Below, one piece after another: positions 20,732 to 32,097 of a stretch of 64,000 bases of DNA (its first letter is position 1; each line of letters opens with the position of its first letter). The notes below the pieces were generated by a model. It saw only the letters and a program-made list of their open reading frames with translations. It ran no database searches and was not told the DNA's origin. The position numbers were made by a program, and so were the translations under genes. Source of the stretch: Brassica napus. Taxonomy: Eukaryota > Streptophyta > Magnoliopsida > Brassicales > Brassicaceae. The stretch lies in assembly GCF_020379485.1 (NCBI RefSeq), contig NC_063450.1, positions 28,124,137 to 28,188,136 of the forward strand, in the 5' to 3' direction.

Positions 20732-20863
20732 TTTCGAAGTCAAGGAGAGAGGAGAAAGAGGAGACATAGGAGAAAGAGGAGACATAGGAGACAGAGGAGA
20801 AAGAGAAGACACATGCGAAAGAGGAGAAACATGGGAAAGAGGAGAAGGAACGAGAAGGCGCAT

Positions 20864-21689
20864 TCATCTGTTGGAGAAGGAACTAGAAGACACATCTTAT
20901 AAAACTTTCAAGAAAATGAAGGAGAGAGGTTTCGCATTCAACATACACAACCAACACATCTATGTAACAACAAACAACTAACACCACACCATCAATTCTA
21001 TTTAAAACAAAACTGGAAAGAACACTTCAATTGTTATGACTTGACATATATCTAACAACAAACAACTAACAACAAACAATGCTTTATTTTCAATTTCAAA
21101 TAACTCAAACCACACCATCAATTCTATTTATTACAGTGAGACAACCATAACCGAACACTAAAGCAACCATTAATTACCCTAACTACCATTCAGACATAAG
21201 CTAGACCATTTCATTACAGACCAGAAGCTACGCCAGCACATTTCGACCAGATGAAAGAGAGAAAGACTAACCTTTGATGCTGTGTTTTCCTCTGTCAAAT
21301 GACCCTTTCTTAAGCACACTTGATCCAGCTATCTAAACACACAAACACCGAACACATTAGCCTCTTTTCTTTAATTCTGAAACAAAGACTGAGACTTTAA
21401 TTCTTTTCTTTTCAGTACACATTACAGAAGCTATTTTATCTAAGACAGAAGAGGATTAAGAACATATCAAACACTAACCTCAGCTTCCACAGATCATATC
21501 AAACGCGATTTGATCCCTTCATCTCAGCACGCAAAAGACAAAACCAAAAGACAGAAACAAAAAATAATATTAATCACCACAGAGAAGCCCAATCAAAAAG
21601 CAACAAACAAAACGAGATTGAAAGAAACTATTTGAACCTAAGACATGTATGATTGAAGAACATGGAACAGAAGCTTTACCTGAGCGATT
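20864..21689. other. Non-coding leader side of the Harbinger Myb-like gene
   Basis: AT-rich with ACAACAAACAACTAACA repeats. No coding signal. It probably contains leader exon(s) and an intron of the Myb-like gene (minus strand). Confidence 0.5.
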
Positions 21690-21832
21690 CGCAGAGAGCC
21701 ATCGACAGAGAGCTCCGTCAGCCGTCGAGGACAGCCACCGCCAGACAGAGAGCTCCGTCAGCCGTCGAGGAGAGCCACCGAGAGACAGAGAGCTCCGTCA
21801 GCCGTCGAGGAGAGCCACCGCGAGACAGAATT
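21690..21832. repeat. 40-bp tandem repeat in Harbinger right part
   Basis: AGCTCCGTCAGCCGTCGAGG recurs at 21711, 21751 and 21791, exactly 40 bp apart, with the rest of each unit also conserved (about three copies). Confidence 0.92.
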
Positions 21833-21934
21833 GAACCTACAAACAAATAAAACTCGCGATCAGAACAAGAAGAAGTCTAATCTAAGCATGCATGATTGAA
21901 AAACACAACAATACATTTACCTTCCGATTCTAGT

Positions 21935-22190
21935 AGATCCACGACGAGAGAGGGAGAATCACCTTCTCGGACGAGCCACAAAGACAGAGGATTCCGTTAG
22001 GAGGTGTGGAGATAGGGAGTTTCACCGGTATGTCGACGATCCACGGCGAGAGTAGGAGAATCACCTTCTCGGAAGAGCCACAGAGACAGAGGATTCCGTT
22101 AGGAGGTGTGGAGAGAGGGAGTGTCGCCGGTATGTCGACGATCGACGGCGAGAGAGCGAGAATCGCCTTCTCCGAGCTTCGATACGAAAT
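21935..22190. repeat. 102-103-bp tandem repeat in Harbinger right part
   Basis: About 2.4 copies of a unit marked by GATCCACGGCGAGAG, AGAATCACCTTCTCGGA and GGATTCCGTTAGGAGGTGTGGAGA start at 21935, 22038 and 22140. They lie upstream of the Myb-like gene and close to the right end. Confidence 0.9.
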
Positions 22191-22392
22191 GGAGACGATT
22201 CGGTTCCGAGAGAGAGAGAAATGACAAAACAAAGACACACTCCCCCTCTCTCCTCTCATTTTGCTTACACGTGTTCCATAAACACGTCTCTTGTTAACCC
22301 CAAATAAGAAACGTGTTTACCTTTTAATTGTCTTTTTGATTTTCTTTTAATCATAAGAGATCGCCTAAATACGCGGGATAATCATGCTCTAA

Positions 22393-24087
22393 GGGTATTT
22401 ACTAGGTGGGATTGATGTTCTTAATTGTAATTTTTTTGTATTTTTTATTGATGTTCTATGGCTGTAAATACTTCCCCGGTTTAAAGAATATTATTTTAAT
22501 ATTTTATTTTTTGTTAATAAAAATATCATTTTAAAATTTTAATGCAATTATAAGATTAATATTAATATAAAATATATTAATTTTATAAATAATTTTATTT
22601 ATTCAAATATTATTGATTGAATAAGTGTAACTAATAATAATATAAAGAGAAATTCCCTTGGATAACCTTTTTTATTTTATTTTCACAAAAATAGCATTCA
22701 AGGAGAATATGACAAAAAAAAGTTTTATTAAAGGATAAAATACATTTATACTCCAGGGTTAACTAATGTAGACTTTTGATTTAGAGTTAAGGAGTGGAGT
22801 TTTGAGGATATGGTTTCAAATTTGTTTTTAAAAAATATTAAAATATTAAAATTTTCAAATTCAAAAAAGATTATTTTGGTCATTTTCCTTCTTGAACACT
22901 ATTTTTGTGACAAAAACTTAAAAAAAGTTTATCTGAGAGAATTGCCCTAACATAAATGCTGATAAAAAAATAATAATAACGTAAATACATTTTTATCATT
23001 TTCTTAATTAGTATGAAAGTGTGAAATGTCAAAGTGACGTTGTTTCTCAAAGAGTAAATCCACTCATCTCTTTCTCTCGTTTATATATAAGGTTTTTTTT
23101 TATACTGTTTAGTTTCAAGCCATATGAAGGTAAATTTCAAACAACCAACTTTAAAAAAAGCTAATATAATTTTGTTTTTAAAAAATCACCAACATAAAGA
23201 GCTCAAAAGAGCATAGATAGAACTCGCCAAAAATTGAGATAGTACAAACCAACAGACTGGTTTTTGTACTAATTCTCAAGGCGTAAGCTTTACTGACCAG
23301 CCTCCTCACTGAGTAGTTGTTGCAGCCAAGAGGAACATGACGAGTCAAAGGACTATGATCTCTGATCTCTTACCGCTTCCACTCTATTTTGCAAGTGAGA
23401 GTAATGCGATGGATACAAGATAAAGACATGAGCATGAACGAAGGGGTCCATCAAGATGATACAGTTATGTCGCATGTTTACCATCAATATGAAATATCCA
23501 AAATTAGAGGCCAAATTGTAAAAAACATAAGCCCAGGTCCGTGAAACTAGCTCTTCTTTTCTTTTATCTACAATAGCGGCTTGAAAAGAACTCAGATTTT
23601 AGGAATCCGTTTTTATAAGATAATTCCCACCAATTCTGACATATGATAGCCTAATAGTGGCTAATAACTTATTAACAAAGAGAGAAAACAATCTGCAACC
23701 AAAACGTCGAGGAGATTAAGCAAATCAACAAAACACCAAAACCGTCACTTCACAAGGATAGACCATCACTCCACCAGGAGCCAAAAACTCTTAAAAACTC
23801 TGGTTTGAATCCATATATAAACCCTAGTAAACAAACCAGTGCCACACCGGCGTAGTACTCGTCGAAAATCATCGGAACTGCTCGCTAGCTACAAGATTTA
23901 ACCCAAGAATGACCAAAATAGATCACCACGACCACAAAACGCAGACAGAGAATACGAGAAGATAACATAGAAAAGCAGAAAACATGAGAAGAATGAAGAA
24001 GAGAAACTATTGATTTCCGGCGACCGCATGTACGAGGCGGCGGTCGCCAGAGAGAGATATATGAAGTTTTTTAAAAGTATCCCCTAG
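22393..24087. other. AT-rich intergenic DNA
   Basis: No gene seen. A near-perfect inverted repeat (GGCGACCGC and GCGGTCGCC) lies at about 24018-24047 in otherwise purine-rich sequence. Much of the rest is low-complexity A/T. Confidence 0.6.
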
Positions 24088-24714
24088 TCTATATTTGCGA
24101 AGTGATTTTGCCACATGTCCTCTTTACAATCAATTTCACAAAACAAATATGACATGACTACTGAAATTGATGACATGACTTCCGTAAAAATATGACATGG
24201 ATAATTTCATTTAATGTTGATTTATATTTTTGGCAAACTTATTAGAATATGGTAATAATTCATATATTACATTTAATATTGAAATTTCTTTTTGGTAAAC
24301 TTTTTTTTTTAAATATGGTAATAGCTCATACATCATCTATAAAATAAATATATTCATATATAACGTTTCAAATTTCGAAATATTATTATTTTTGTATAAT
24401 TATCTAATTTGTATTACTAAAACTTTCAAAAATTCCTACAATTTTTTAAAAATTTTAAATATCTAATCGTAAGATCATTAGTTTTTTTTATATACCTACA
24501 AATTTTATAAATATTTTTAGGCTAAATTTTTGATAATTATACAATTTTATATCATTTTTATTAGTTTTATACAAATTGATTTAATATATATCAAATCTAT
24601 ATTAAATATTAGTAAGAAAATAGTAAAATCTACAATATTTAATAAAATTTATTTTTAAATATAAGTTAGATTAAAAAAAATTATTTACTGCATATGGTGC
24701 AGAAAAACATCTAG
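24088..24714 (+). mobile_element. Short non-autonomous Helitron (ATREP-like)
   Basis: The start TCTATATTTGCGAAGTGATTT resembles ATREP-type Helitron 5' ends. The 3' end is CTAG followed by T, with a small hairpin (CTGCA / TGCAG) about 9 bp upstream. No target duplication, as expected for Helitrons. The base before TC is G, not the usual A, so the left border is less sure. Interior purely AT-rich. Confidence 0.5.
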
Positions 24715-25411
24715 TATAATTTGAATTATCATATTTAAATCACAATTGGTTACTCATGGGCGAATGAAGTCTCAGTTTTTAATTTGCCCAGCCCATTTAA
24801 CTCACCTCATCGGCTACTTCTTTACGATGCTTGTCAATCGCATCATTACTCTTATTTTCAGTTGAATATCGCTTTTTGATTATTATTTTTTTTTAATAAA
24901 ACAAGAGGAAAGAAGCAATTATTATATCATAAACTTCACTACATTAGTTTTTTGGGAAATTTTGGATAAATGCACTTCAATAAGAATATAATTTGATAAA
25001 TACACCCTTGTTTAAGCTTTTTGAAAAATACATTTATTTATATATAAATTTACCAAATTGCCCAATTTTAATATTTCTCAATTCCTATTCAACCATTTAA
25101 AAAAAGAATTTAAAAAAAACCGTTAGAGAATATTTTCTTTAATATACTACACAATATCTTTCTCGTATCTTCTTAATATATCTTAAATGTATTTTTTATT
25201 ATTTTGAAAAAAAAGAACGTAGGACGCGTCTCGTCTTCTTGAACCCTGGCTTATTTGTCATCAGTACTACTCAAAGTCACACTTGTGTACGGCATATTTA
25301 GAGAGCTTGCTCAAGATGTGAAGGTTCAAAAAATCCGAACGGGTTAGGATTCAACCAGTCCAGATACTCGTACCCGATTGGTTTATATCTGATACCCGAA
25401 GTACCCGAATA
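24715..25411. other. Intergenic DNA with a short CCCGAA-rich stretch
   Basis: AT-rich. At 25325-25411 there are several degenerate CCCGAA / TACCCGA units. A longer stretch of the same motif family lies at about 31050-31190. Confidence 0.5.
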
Positions 25412-27265
25412 TCTTATACAATAAAGGAGACTTTAGTCTCTCCTTATGAAGCCACATCATCAAAGAGGGGTGAGCATTTCACGACACGCGTCGCCACACC
25501 AAGCATCCTTACGATTTTCGGCTGACGCTTCTCTTATTTCTCTAACACGATTTGGACTTTTTAAAAATTATAGAGATGGCCCAAACGTTCCCTTTAGTAC
25601 CTGATGCTAGCCTAATTTAAAGAATGTGATATGGGCTTTTATTACAATAGATAAAGTTGGTCCAGACATTGTAGAAGCACTCGCTTTTTATTAAAACGAA
25701 AAGTTATGATTATTCTATACCTCTGTTTTCGAGCTGTTCCTCAACCTTTTATTTTTTAGATAATACATTTGTTTAAGTCTTTCCTTATCAATAAATATAT
25801 TACAACCAAATGAAGGCAAAATCACACATAAAATATAACAGGTATAATGATCTCAAAAATAATATCATTTTCTTTCAAGAAATTTTCATTTTCAAATTTA
25901 TAAGCATCTTTAATTTACTAATACCATAAAATAAATTGTAAATTCATTTAAGAATACAAAAATGCAAAACAAATAAGCCTTCTTCTATTTATTGTTAAAA
26001 TCTAACACTACAATTATATGAGAACGAAAATTTCACATCCAAACAAACAAAAATAACCCAACAAAATTATTTAGTCGTTACTGAACAATTCACCATAACT
26101 TATTGAAAACAATCATTTTTAGTAATCTAATAGCTCATTAAAATTTTATCATAAAAATTAAATAAAAAGTCAAATGTAACATCAGTTAGACAAAACTGCT
26201 TCCACAAAATTAATAAATCAACTATGCACACAGTATATTAGCCTCCAACCCGTAACAAACATAATAATACAATTCATCCACCATATTCGAAAACCAGTAA
26301 AGGAAAAAAAAAAGAAAACAAAATGGGATCAGCGAATTCAGAAAACAATTATAACTCAGACGAAAGTATTGGTAGCTGTGAAGGAAACTCCTCACACACA
26401 GACCCAACCATCTATTTCAGGAACCTCGACCTCCAATATTTTGTAGAAGAGCCACCAACTATGCTAAATAGTTACAAAATTTTAAAGAATGAATTTTTGG
26501 CTACTAGCCATCCAAGGGATCACATCTAGGGGTTACTTCAATACTTCCAGCACCGCAAATCTATCGAAGGACTCAACCATCTTCGTCAATCTGCAGATGG
26601 AAACTTTGACAACTGTACATATATTTATGGTATATTAATGTTGTGCAGAGGCGATTTCGGTGAGGGAAAAAAGTACCTCGATAAGTTATCCTGGAAAACT
26701 AATCAAGTCAGAACTGCGCAATGTTTGACCATGATTAAGAATTCACTAAAAGAAATCAGAGTCATTTTGAAGACAAAATATTTAATAAATACAGCCACAA
26801 TGGAACCCCTAACTGATTGCCACAATCATGACATGGACAGTGCATGCGAAGATTGTTATTACTTTAAGAGGATGAACAAATTTGTTGATTACATTAGCAC
26901 AAAAAAACAGCAAACAACCACATGAATTTATATGTTTCTTTTGGAACATTAACTTTACTTAACCTTTTACATTATACTATATTTACTTTTGTGCAGCTTG
27001 GAACATTGACTTTAGTTAATCTTTTACATTGTACTACATTTACTTTTGTCCAGCTATCAACTATATATTATATTCTTATTATACTAATATATGAAATCAC
27101 TTACGGTACTCCTCTTTCGCCTAATCAGATAAAAAATAAAGTAACATAATACTGACAATAACCACTATCAAATGGATTAAACGGACCAATTTTAACTTAT
27201 TAGAAAACAAAATATACAAAGAACAAAAGATCCGAACCCGGCGCGTAGCGCCGGTATACCCCTAG
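25412..27265 (+). mobile_element. Non-autonomous Helitron carrying an F-box gene fragment
   Basis: The 5' end is A/TCTTATACAATAAAGGAGAC. The 3' end has a GC-rich hairpin CCGGCGC-GTA-GCGCCGG (27238-27254), then TATACCC and CTAG (27262-27265) followed by T. This is the canonical Helitron layout, with insertion between A and T and no duplication. There is no Rep/helicase gene. The only coding trace is the F-box-type reading at 26323-26925. Confidence 0.82.
26323..26925 (+). pseudogene. Fragment of an F-box family gene (At1g67623/At2g35280-like C-terminal part)
   Basis: A single frame of 201 codons is broken by one TAG at 26527-26529. The first part (MGSANSENNYNSDESIG) has no family match. The part after the stop, GLLQYFQHRKSIEGLNHLRQ then GTYIYG-like CTYIYGILMLCRGDFGEGKKY, matches the C-terminal Sel1-like repeat region of a Brassicaceae F-box protein group. 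A Cys/His-rich tail (DCHNHDMDSACEDCYYFKR) follows. The F-box itself is missing. It lies wholly inside the Helitron, so it is a captured fragment. Confidence 0.6.
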
Positions 27266-27489
27266 TATATATATAAAATATAGTTTTCTCACTTCAGGGC
27301 ATTGACTCTTCTTTCTAATTCAGCCCTCTTGAAGCGAGCAGTTTGATTCTGTGATTGTTGATGAGCAGAAGTAAGGCAGGTGAAACTACTATTACGAGAT
27401 TGGTACCTTCTAACTCCAACTCTAATCTGGAAAGCGTTAAAACTGAGCCTGGTGAGACAGATTCATCTCAGCGTAGTTTCGTTTCCTCA
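27266..27489. other. Left flank of the chimeric gene-fragment region
   Basis: The frame 27355-27489 (MSRSKAGETTITRLVPSNSNSN and on) reads in phase into the katanin start but is not part of katanin and matches nothing I recognise. It could be another captured exon. Confidence 0.35.
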
Positions 27490-28150
27490 ATGACTTCCAA
27501 GCGAGCCTACAAGCTACATATCCTTATTTTCTCTCAGAAAGTTTCTTCATTTCCAAGTTTTCTCGAAATTCTATTTTTCCTGTCTTTGCTCATGGATTAC
27601 TACACAATTGTTGTGCTGGATCTGCTGTTTCTATTATTAGGAAGATCTGTTTTTTTCTTTTGTTTTTTTCCTACCCGTGGACTAATTTAAGACCTCTGGA
27701 GACGTGTGTTTGTTTGAATTTAGGACTTATCAGTAAAATGAGTTTTGACTAGCGTCTCCTCATCTAATTGCATTTGCTTAGCCTTGGCTCTCATCTAATT
27801 GCATTTGCTTAGCCTTGGCTTTGACTTTGTGTGTGATAGGAAGAGGAGTGTGTGGCACATTCTGCTGCTGTCAACTGTCTGAAGATCGGAAGGAAATCAT
27901 CCAGGGTTCTGGTCACTGGTGGGGAAGATCACCAGGTCAATCTCTGGGCTATTTGTAAGCCCAACGCCATTCTGGTCAGTTCTTTCTTCCCTTCTACTGC
28001 TTCTCTTGATGTAATGTAGTAGCGTGGTCTCTCTTTTACTGAGTGTCTATCTTATCTGTTTTGTGGCCAGAGCTTGTAGCGGAATTGATTCAGTTACCTT
28101 TGATGCTTCCGAGGTCTTAGTTGCAGCAGGAGCTGCTAGCCAGCACAATC
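27490..28150 (+). pseudogene. Katanin p80 (KTN80) 5' exon fragments
   Basis: Three exon pieces are in the right order with intron-like gaps. 27490-27516 reads MTSKRAYKL. 27840-27974 reads [40 protein letters not shown] and AIL, ending at a GT donor. About 28071-28150 reads SGIDSVTFDASEVLVAAGAAS. These are the N-terminus and first WD40 blades of the p80 regulatory subunit of the microtubule-severing enzyme katanin. The reading then leaves katanin at about 28150. A frame slip lies just before SGIDSV. The rest of the gene is absent, so this is a captured or duplicated fragment. Confidence 0.82.
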
Positions 28151-28269
28151 GGTCTCGCAAGAGAAAAGAACTTGACAAGAAGGTGAGGCACAAGTTATAA
28201 TTTTGTATGTTGAAAGAAAATATATCTTACGTTTATTGGACACTTCTTATAACTCATTGTTGATATGTA

Positions 28270-29445
28270 TGAAGATAAAAGGATGTGGAGGGATGGCACG
28301 AAAGAAATGTTTCTTAAGACTAAATGTTAAAGGTTGGAGTTCTTCCAAAGAGTTCATAGACAAAGAAGTTTATAAGGATTTGGCTGATGTTGAGGTGAAC
28401 CCAAATACTTACTTCTTTTTTTGTTTTTTGTTTTTTAATTTCTGGCACGGCCATTGCTTCCCATTTCTTCATCGCTATACTGATTTCCTTCTTTCGCCTT
28501 TTCAGGTCAAGCTTGGCGAGCTAGAAGCTGAACTTTCCGAAACCATTGTTGTTAATGACAAGCTGCAGCGCTCTTACAATGAACTTGTGGAGTACAAGCT
28601 CCTTCTTGACAAGTTAATATGACAGAGAGTCCTCATTTGGTTCATAACTAATTTGACAGTTTTGTAGTTACTTAAAATATACTATTATAAATGATCTTTG
28701 GTCAGCACAATTTTAATGAATGTAAATGACTTTCCGTGAATTGCGTATTTAAACTGTTATCTTAAAGCGTCAGATATGTATCTCATGCATTCATGTGTCT
28801 GTTGTGAGTTTTTTAGGCTGGTGATCTTTTTGCTTCAGCCCATAGACGTCCTTGAGGCTCCTTTGCTGCAGGAAGTACGAGATATGCAACTGTTTTACTT
28901 TTCCAAGTTGTGTGTTTAAGCAAATAGCCTTATAAGCTGTCATTTTTAACATGAGTAGCCTATTGATCCAACAAAGCAAGTAAAGCTTGGATTCCTCAAT
29001 GGGCTGGTGCCACGCGATAAGTCTATGGTGTTCGAGAGGATCCTATTTCGAGCACCTATGGTAACATCTTAATACAACAGTCTGAGTTCGTTGTTGCCAA
29101 ATCTGGGGGAAAAGGTTAACTTCTTATTTTCTTCTCTTACTTCTTAGAAATTAAAAGTGCAGCATTTTTCTATTGCAGGAGTTTGGCTGCTTAATGTATA
29201 TAATTTTTTCCCCATAGTCTCATGCAAGTTAGAGTCTAAATTCTATATGTAGTTTATGCGTTTTCATCTGTATATGTTTATATTTGATATTGGTTCTGCC
29301 TCTATTTTTTATTCTGTTTTGTTGATCTACTAACCAAGAATAGATTTACATGGATTCCCAAAAAAAGAAGTGCAAAAATTCAATACAAGATACCATGATA
29401 TAGCTTTCAGTGAAGATCTTGGCTGACAAGCTCAAATGATGATTG
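28270..29445 (+). pseudogene. V-ATPase subunit a (VHA-a) 5' exon fragments
   Basis: Pieces follow the order of the cytosolic N-terminal half of plant VHA-a, the large membrane subunit of the vacuolar proton pump. 28275-28400 reads [17 protein letters not shown] then KDLADVE. 28506-28619 reads [21 protein letters not shown] and [15 protein letters not shown]. About 28814-28880 reads AGDLFASAHR and EAPLLQEV-like sequence. About 28955-29060 reads [20 protein letters not shown] and [12 protein letters not shown]. About 29405-29440 reads SEDLG then QAQMM. Introns between pieces seem kept, so the copy came from genomic DNA, not mRNA. There are stops and frameshifts, and the membrane half is missing. 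Confidence 0.85.
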
Positions 29446-29640
29446 AAGTATGTATTATCTCTTGATATATGATTGATTCTGGTGTTTTTCCTTCTGGCTC
29501 ATCATCATGAATTCTAAGTATTCTTTTAGATGTACAACTATTAATTTAATTTCTGGGCACGAGTGACAAGGTGATAACTATGAAGATGTAGTCAGTTCTT
29601 TTGTATAATAGCCAACAATATACGATTTATTTATGAATAT

Positions 29641-30538
29641 TCTATCTCAACTAAATGAATTCTCTAAATATGCATTTAATAAGTTGGCCAATATTGACCT
29701 CCACAAATTATCTTATCAAGGACTATATCTTACAGAATGCACCACACGAACTCCAATTGTTAAAAAAAAAAAAAACTCAAATAACAATGAAATTATGCTC
29801 TTTTGCCACTAAATATTTTTAAACATGTATAAGAAATTTAAAATATTGTGTATGTTTTTTCATTTTCATTTTGATAAATTTTTTTAATAAAATGTGTGTA
29901 TGCTAAAATAATCAATTTTAGATTGTTATGTTATTTAACTAACTTCAGAAAACAAATTGTAAATTGATTCATTTTTTCACATTATCTAAATCAATAGGTT
30001 TAAAAATGTATAAAAATGTACCAACACATTCGAAACAAATATATAAGAATAAAAAATAATTCATAATAAGAATGAAAAATAATTCATAATTTATGTATAG
30101 AATTTCAACTGTACAAGTATTTTTATTTTACTTAGTTTTATAATAAAAATATAACAAACACTAAAAATGTAAAATAATTACATTAATGAAAAAAATAAAA
30201 GCTTTTTATTAATTTATCAAACCTTCGATTTCTAATAAGAACAACAGAAACAATAGTAAAAATTAAAATCATTTAAAGTTTAGAGTAAACTACATATTTT
30301 TACACGTATATGAAAATACAATATATCTTTTAACTGATCTTCACTTGCTTAACAAAGATTTAATATATTATCTGTTTTTCTGATACTATTTATGTGATAT
30401 AATATAATTTGTTTTGTAGTATATCATACATATCTATTGCAAATGTAAACCTAAAACACAAACTATTAAATCACACAAAAAATAATAACCTAGATCACAA
30501 GTAAAATATATCCCGCCCGTAAGGCGGGCTGACCCTAG
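29641..30538 (+). mobile_element. Helitron 3' end (left border uncertain)
   Basis: The hairpin CCCGCC-CGTAA-GGCGGG (30512-30528), then CTGACC and CTAG (30535-30538) followed by T, is a clear Helitron terminus. A candidate start TCTATCTCAACTAAATG lies at 29641 but is preceded by T rather than A. The element might instead start further left and include the katanin/VHA-a chimera. The interior from 29641 on is AT-rich without genes. Confidence 0.5.
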
Positions 30539-31837
30539 TATATATATATATATATATTACTATCTTTAAACTTACATTTTCCATTCTCATTCATCTTTCC
30601 GTTTTCACCTTCTTCAACGTATATGTTCAATACATGCTTAAACTCATTTTATGATCGATTACATGTATGGATCACTATACTTTAAGATTTTGATTTATGT
30701 TTGATTACAAGTAGGATTTGCGATTTGTTTTCTCTTTGCTCTTTACACAGGCATGAGCTCAAACATTCGTGATTATCCAGGTTTGATTTCTGTTTGATTT
30801 TGATGTCTCTTTGATTTTGATTTATGAATAGATGGATTCTTTACCATTTTCTATTCATGATAATACAAATAGAAATTACACGAAGAAAAAGAATACCGAC
30901 TCGTGTTCCTCAATGTAATAACAAATCAGAAAGATCATAAATTTTATATTAAGTTGTTCAATCTTCTAACTTCAACAATATTGTTTCTGGTCTCACAAAG
31001 TCAATCAAGGATACATAGATTTTTTTTTTATTATTTGTTACACAGTTCGGTTATATCCGAAATAACCTGAACCCGAACCTTAAAACCCCGAACCCGATCT
31101 GAAGTATAAAATAACCCGAACGGGTTATGTACCTTTCCATTTGAAAACCCGAAAACCCGAAGAACTCGAATCCGAACGCCCATGCCTGGTTGAAACTATA
31201 ACTATTTTAGAGCAATTAGTTATAATCTACTTAACATGTTCTAAAAAAAAAAAATATTTTACCAAAAAAAATAATTAGTGATAGTCTAACAACATCGATG
31301 TTTTAACAGCTAGCTTAATTAATGTATCCGAATATTAATTCAACCTATCATTCTATTACATCTCACCTATATCTCATATATTTCTAGTATAAACATAATA
31401 ATTAGTTTAAACAACGGTTTATATTAAATTGTATACAACTTTTAAAATGAAATTATGAATTAGGTTTTGATCATCACTTTACATAAATATTATTTAATAA
31501 AATTTTAATTTTGAATATTTATTGATTTTCGATAATATATAATTATATTTATATAAATTTAATACATGTTGACTATTTTTATAAATGAATTATTTAATTT
31601 AATAATTTAAAATCGTTATGATGGTGTATAATAGATAGTTCATTTCTAGTTTAGCAATTTCATATAAAATATTATAGAATTTTTCTTTTCATTTTAAATT
31701 GAAACTGAAACAATATTTTAATGATAATTATGAATTTAATTAGTTATTTAAATAATAAGAGCTTTAAATATTTTTATAAGATTTTGCTACAGTAAATAGG
31801 AGATATCCAGAAACATTGACATTTTTCTTAAATTATA
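30539..31837. other. AT-rich intergenic DNA with a CCCGAA-rich stretch
   Basis: No gene. 31045-31190 carries many degenerate ACCCGAA / AACCCGAAC units, like those at 25325-25411. Confidence 0.6.
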
Positions 31838-32097
31838 CTCCCTCCGTTTTTTAGTATACATCGTTTTAGGAAAATTTTTATGTTCCAAATTATATGACGT
31901 TTTCGGTTTTCTATGTAAAATTTATTAACACTTAATGTTATACGACCAATAATATTATACCTTCTATTTTATTATTGGTTGATTTGTGGTTAGGTAAATA
32001 ATCAATGATGTTTTTGTTTAGAAAATATAAAAAATTAATGATTTTTTTAATCTATGTGCACAATTCTAAAATGACTTATATTAAAAAACAGAGGGAG
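31838..32097. mobile_element. Stowaway-type MITE
   Basis: Inverted ends CTCCCTCCGTTTTTTA (left) and the matching complement at the right (AAAAACAGAGGGAG) enclose 260 bp of AT-rich DNA, flanked by TA dinucleotides (31836-31837 and 32098-32099). This is the classic Tc1/mariner-derived Stowaway form. Confidence 0.9.

Larger units (their letters stand above)
17242..22389 (-). mobile_element. PIF/Harbinger DNA transposon
   Basis: The left end GAGAATCTTTATCCC and the right end (other strand) GAGCATGATTATCCC start imperfect inverted repeats of about 40 bp. The 3-bp duplication TAA (17239-17241 and 22390-22392) is typical of PIF/Harbinger. Two minus-strand genes are present: the DDE nuclease and the Myb/SANT-like partner, the standard pair for this superfamily. 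The nuclease is broken by two stops, so this copy is not autonomous. It lies only 15 bp beyond the hAT-like element's right target duplication. Confidence 0.9.

Noticed and set aside
20732..20863. N-terminal extension of the Harbinger Myb-like protein (SPLSPMSPLS repeats)
   Set aside because: A GGAGAAAGAGGAGACAT-type simple repeat happens to be open. The start at 20731 fits the family better.
24018..24090. An additional Helitron 3' end (GGCGACCGC/GCGGTCGCC hairpin before CCCCTAGT)
   Set aside because: The hairpin is about 40 bp from CTAG, too far for a normal Helitron end, and the loop is long.
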